Shown here: positions 5,841 through 7,540 of the stretch, in pieces
Numbering within the stretch: the first letter of the stretch is position 1
How the letters are laid out: each line of letters starts with the position of its first letter
Source: Armatimonadota bacterium
Lineage (GTDB): Bacteria > Sysuimicrobiota > Sysuimicrobiia > Sysuimicrobiales > JACQTN01
Length of the DNA stretch: 7,540 bases
Assembly: GCA_016210785.1 (NCBI GenBank)
Contig: JACQTN010000176.1
Coordinates: forward strand, 1-7,540
Reading direction: 5' to 3'
Notes under the pieces: generated by a model
The model's database searches: none
What the model saw: the letters and a program-made list of their open reading frames with translations, nothing else
What the model was told of the DNA's origin: nothing
Made by a program: the position numbers and the translations under genes

Positions 5841-6230
5841 TCAGTCCTCCACGACGGCGACCGCCTCGATCTCGACCAGCAGTTCCGGTGCGGCCAGGGC
5901 CCGGGGCACGATGTAGGTACTCACGTACCCTTCGCGTTTCACGTAGCGATCCCGCACGTTGAGGATCGTCATGCGATCCTCGGCCCGGATGGCGTAGATG
6001 TTCATCTTCACCATGTCGTCGAACGTGGCGCCCGCCGCCTTGAGGATGCGCCCGATGTTCTCGAAGACCTGACGGGCCTGGCGCTCTACGTCCCCGATCC
6101 CGACGATCTCGTTCTGATCGTTTTTCGCGATCGTGCCCGCGATGTAAATCGTGTTGCCCGTGCGCACGGCCCGGGCGTATCCCGCGGTCGGGTACATGTC
6201 TCCGGGATGGATCACCTGCTTGCGGGGCAT
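5841..6230 (-). CDS. RidA family protein (YjgF/YER057c/UK114), non-canonical active site
   Basis: RidA proteins are cytoplasmic trimers; archetypal members hydrolyse reactive enamine/imine intermediates of amino acid metabolism. The 129-residue length is typical. Visible family features are YARAVRTGNTIYIAGTIA (18-35), DVERQARQVFENIGRILKAAGATFDDMVKMNIY (47-79) and LLVEIEAVAVVED at the end. Ungapped alignment by eye to E. coli RidA from the VEIEA motif puts Thr (in STYIVPRA) where RidA has the essential Arg105 of PARSCVEV. It is therefore probably not an archetypal deaminase but one of the other Rid subgroups, whose substrates are largely unknown. AGGAGG (6240-6245) lies 9 bases before the ATG. 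It is 88 bases downstream of the permease gene and may be its operon partner, suggesting use on imported amino compounds; this is inference. Confidence 0.92.
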   Translation of the reverse strand: MPRKQVIHPGDMYPTAGYARAVRTGNTIYIAGTIAKNDQNEIVGIGDVERQARQVFENIGRILKAAGATFDDMVKMNIYAIRAEDRMTILNVRDRYVKREGYVSTYIVPRALAAPELLVEIEAVAVVED

Positions 6231-6318
6231 GCGAATTCGCCTCCTCTCTCAGATCCACCCTGCGGGTCGTTGTGCCCTGCGAGTGCGGCCTGGTGTAAAC
6301 GGCCGGCTCCCGAGCCGT

Positions 6319-7260
6319 CTACTCGGCGCGCAACCGTGGATCCAGCAGATCGCGGAGCGTGTCACCCAGGAAGTTCACGGGCCCCACGGTCAGGATGATG
6401 GCCGCGCCCGCGAAGGTGGCGATCCACCATCCCTGGCCCAGGTAATCGCGCCCCTCGGCCAGCATGTTCCCCCACGTCGGTGTCGGCGGCTGAATTCCCA
6501 GCCCGAGGAACCCCAGGGAGGCTTCCAGGATGATCAGCCGCGCCACTTCAAACGAGGCGATGATGATCAAGGGGTTGAAGGTGTTCGGGAGAATGTGACG
6601 CACGAGGATGCGGGTGTCCCTGTTGCCCACCGCCCGGGCCGCCTCCACGTACTCCTGATCCCGCACCGTCAGTACGGTCGTGCGGACGGTCCGGGCATAC
6701 ACCGGCCACGACGTGATGATAAAGACGAGGATGATGTTGGCCGTCGTGGCGCCCAGCAGCCCCACCACGACCAGGGCCAGCAGGATGACCGGAAAGGCCA
6801 GTTGCAGTTCCACCAGGCGCATGACCACCGCTTCGACAGGCCCGCGCGCATACCCCGCCCAAAGACCCAGCGCCACACCCAGGAGCCCGGACCCCGCCAC
6901 GGCGGACACGCTCACGGTGAGGGAGACCCGGCCGCCGTAGATCACCCGGCTGAGCACGTCGCGGCCCAATTGGTCGGTGCCGAGCGCGTGCACCCTGGCA
7001 CCTTCTCTGGTCAGCGGGGGGCTCAGGCGGATCATGATGTTCTGCTTTCTCGGGTCAAAGGGAGCGACGGCTGGAGCGGCCAGGGAAGAGATCACCACCA
7101 GGGCCAGCACGACGCCGGCCAGCAGGCTGGGCCACTGCCTGACCAGCCGGGAGGACCGCCCGGCCCCGGCCCCGGCGGGAACCGGCTCCCCCGGTCGTAC
7201 GGAGACCGCTCGATTCGCCGGTGTCATGGCCTGCTGGCGTCCGCCCGCCTGGTCAGGCAC
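6319..7260 (-). CDS. ABC transporter permease, DppC/OppC type
   Basis: This inner-membrane subunit forms half of the channel of a peptide or nickel-class importer, together with the DppB-like protein encoded just upstream. In 313 residues it has a cytoplasmic N-terminus, a first membrane helix (about 44-68) and the OppC N-terminal signature LGTDQLGRDVLSRVIYGGR (93-111). Helices at about 117-137, 144-168 and 172-187 follow. The EAA coupling loop is EAARAVGNRDTRILVRHILP (207-226). The C-terminus has LGFLGLGIQPPTPTWGNML and ends FLGDTLRDLLDPRLR. The GTG at 7260 overlaps the upstream stop by 8 bases, suggesting coupling; an ATG at 7227 is equally possible, and neither has a strong Shine-Dalgarno sequence. 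The ATPase genes are not in the window. Confidence 0.95.
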   Translation of the reverse strand: MPDQAGGRQQAMTPANRAVSVRPGEPVPAGAGAGRSSRLVRQWPSLLAGVVLALVVISSLAAPAVAPFDPRKQNIMIRLSPPLTREGARVHALGTDQLGRDVLSRVIYGGRVSLTVSVSAVAGSGLLGVALGLWAGYARGPVEAVVMRLVELQLAFPVILLALVVVGLLGATTANIILVFIITSWPVYARTVRTTVLTVRDQEYVEAARAVGNRDTRILVRHILPNTFNPLIIIASFEVARLIILEASLGFLGLGIQPPTPTWGNMLAEGRDYLGQGWWIATFAGAAIILTVGPVNFLGDTLRDLLDPRLRAE

Positions 7261-7540
7261 CAGGCCGGGGCGTGTCCAGGCGCAGGTGGGGGTTGAGCCG
7301 GTAATTCACCAGATCGGTGGCCAGGTTGATGGCCAGGAACGTCACCGCCGACAGCAGCACCGCCGCCTGCACCACCGGATAATCACGCTGGTTGATGGCC
7401 TGGACGATCAGCGTGCCCAGCCCGGGCCAGGCAAACACCGTCTCCGTCACCACGGCGCCCCCCCTCACGGTGACGAGTTCCTGGCTCAGTACGGTGACGA
7501 TGGGGACCAGCGCGTTTCTGAGGACGTGCCGGCCCAGCAC
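7253..7540 (-). CDS. ABC transporter permease, DppB/OppB type, C-terminal part (5' end outside window)
   Basis: The last 95 codons of the partner permease run off the right edge of the window. The end of the coupling loop is visible (GRHVLRNALVPIVTVLS). It is followed by the highly conserved VTETVFAWPGLGTLIVQAI and RDYPVVQAAVLL, a final membrane helix (AVTFLAINLATDLVNY) and the family terminator motif LNPHLRLD. The first codon shown is not a start. The stop overlaps the start of the DppC-like gene, the usual dppBC/oppBC arrangement. Confidence 0.95.
   Translation of the reverse strand: MLGRHVLRNALVPIVTVLSQELVTVRGGAVVTETVFAWPGLGTLIVQAINQRDYPVVQAAVLLSAVTFLAINLATDLVNYRLNPHLRLDTPRPGA

Noticed and set aside
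6231..6240. GCGAATTCGC palindrome between the RidA-family ribosome-binding site and start codon
   Set aside because: A single 10-base palindrome without a partner or further repeats is likely chance; no operator can be claimed.
6151..7296. 381-codon plus-strand open frame
   Set aside because: It is antisense to the DppC-like permease; the translation is Gln/His/Arg/Pro-rich shadow sequence.
1..7540. CRISPR arrays, tRNA or rRNA genes, insertion sequences
   Set aside because: I saw no regularly spaced direct repeats, no cloverleaf or rRNA-like stretches, and no transposase frames on either strand.

Overview
This is a high-GC bacterial window with the mixed, mostly single-gene-unit organisation typical of an environmental or metagenome-derived chromosome. 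I cannot assign a phylum from the sequence alone. Hand counts of sampled lines give about 59% GC in the leftmost gene (300 bases counted) against about 72% in the substrate-binding-protein gene (240 bases counted). The peptide-type substrate-binding protein has an ordinary Sec signal peptide and no lipobox. That fits a periplasm, so a diderm cell is more likely than a Gram-positive one, but this is an inference.

Layout. Bases 1-849 (+) hold the C-terminal part of a protein that begins outside the window. It resembles the tail of large DUF499-type ATP-binding proteins, which are associated with defence islands, and its base composition differs from the genes to its right. It converges on a family-5 extracellular solute-binding protein (960-2504, -), and a strong GC hairpin lies between the two stop codons. 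Next comes a 774-base interval (2505-3278) with no convincing gene. It holds a clear sigma70-type promoter reading leftward into the binding-protein gene, a 12-bp inverted repeat with nested hairpins, and one weak small-ORF candidate. Three plus-strand units follow: a secreted SYLF/Ysc84-like protein (3279-3842), a PaaI-type hotdog thioesterase (3906-4271) and a headless remnant of a Bcp-type peroxiredoxin (4297-4428).

From 4524 to the right edge everything is on the minus strand. In transcription order (right to left) this is the C-terminus of a DppB/OppB-type permease (cut by the window edge), an overlapping DppC/OppC-type permease, a RidA-family protein, a small four-cysteine zinc-ribbon protein and a two-domain thiosulfate sulfurtransferase. 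Hairpins lie just downstream of RidA and of the zinc-ribbon gene. The latter three genes may therefore be transcribed at least partly independently of the transporter.

Functionally, the two permeases form the membrane channel of a peptide or nickel-class ABC importer. The binding protein at 960-2504 belongs to the same transporter class but is separated from them by more than 3.8 kb, so partnership is possible but not shown. RidA, the sulfurtransferase and the peroxiredoxin remnant suggest a metabolite-damage, sulfur and redox housekeeping background. I found no complete novel system. The items most worth checking are the low-GC DUF499-like tail at the left edge, the structured gene-poor interval around 3072-3192, the decapitated peroxiredoxin, and the RidA protein lacking the usual catalytic arginine.
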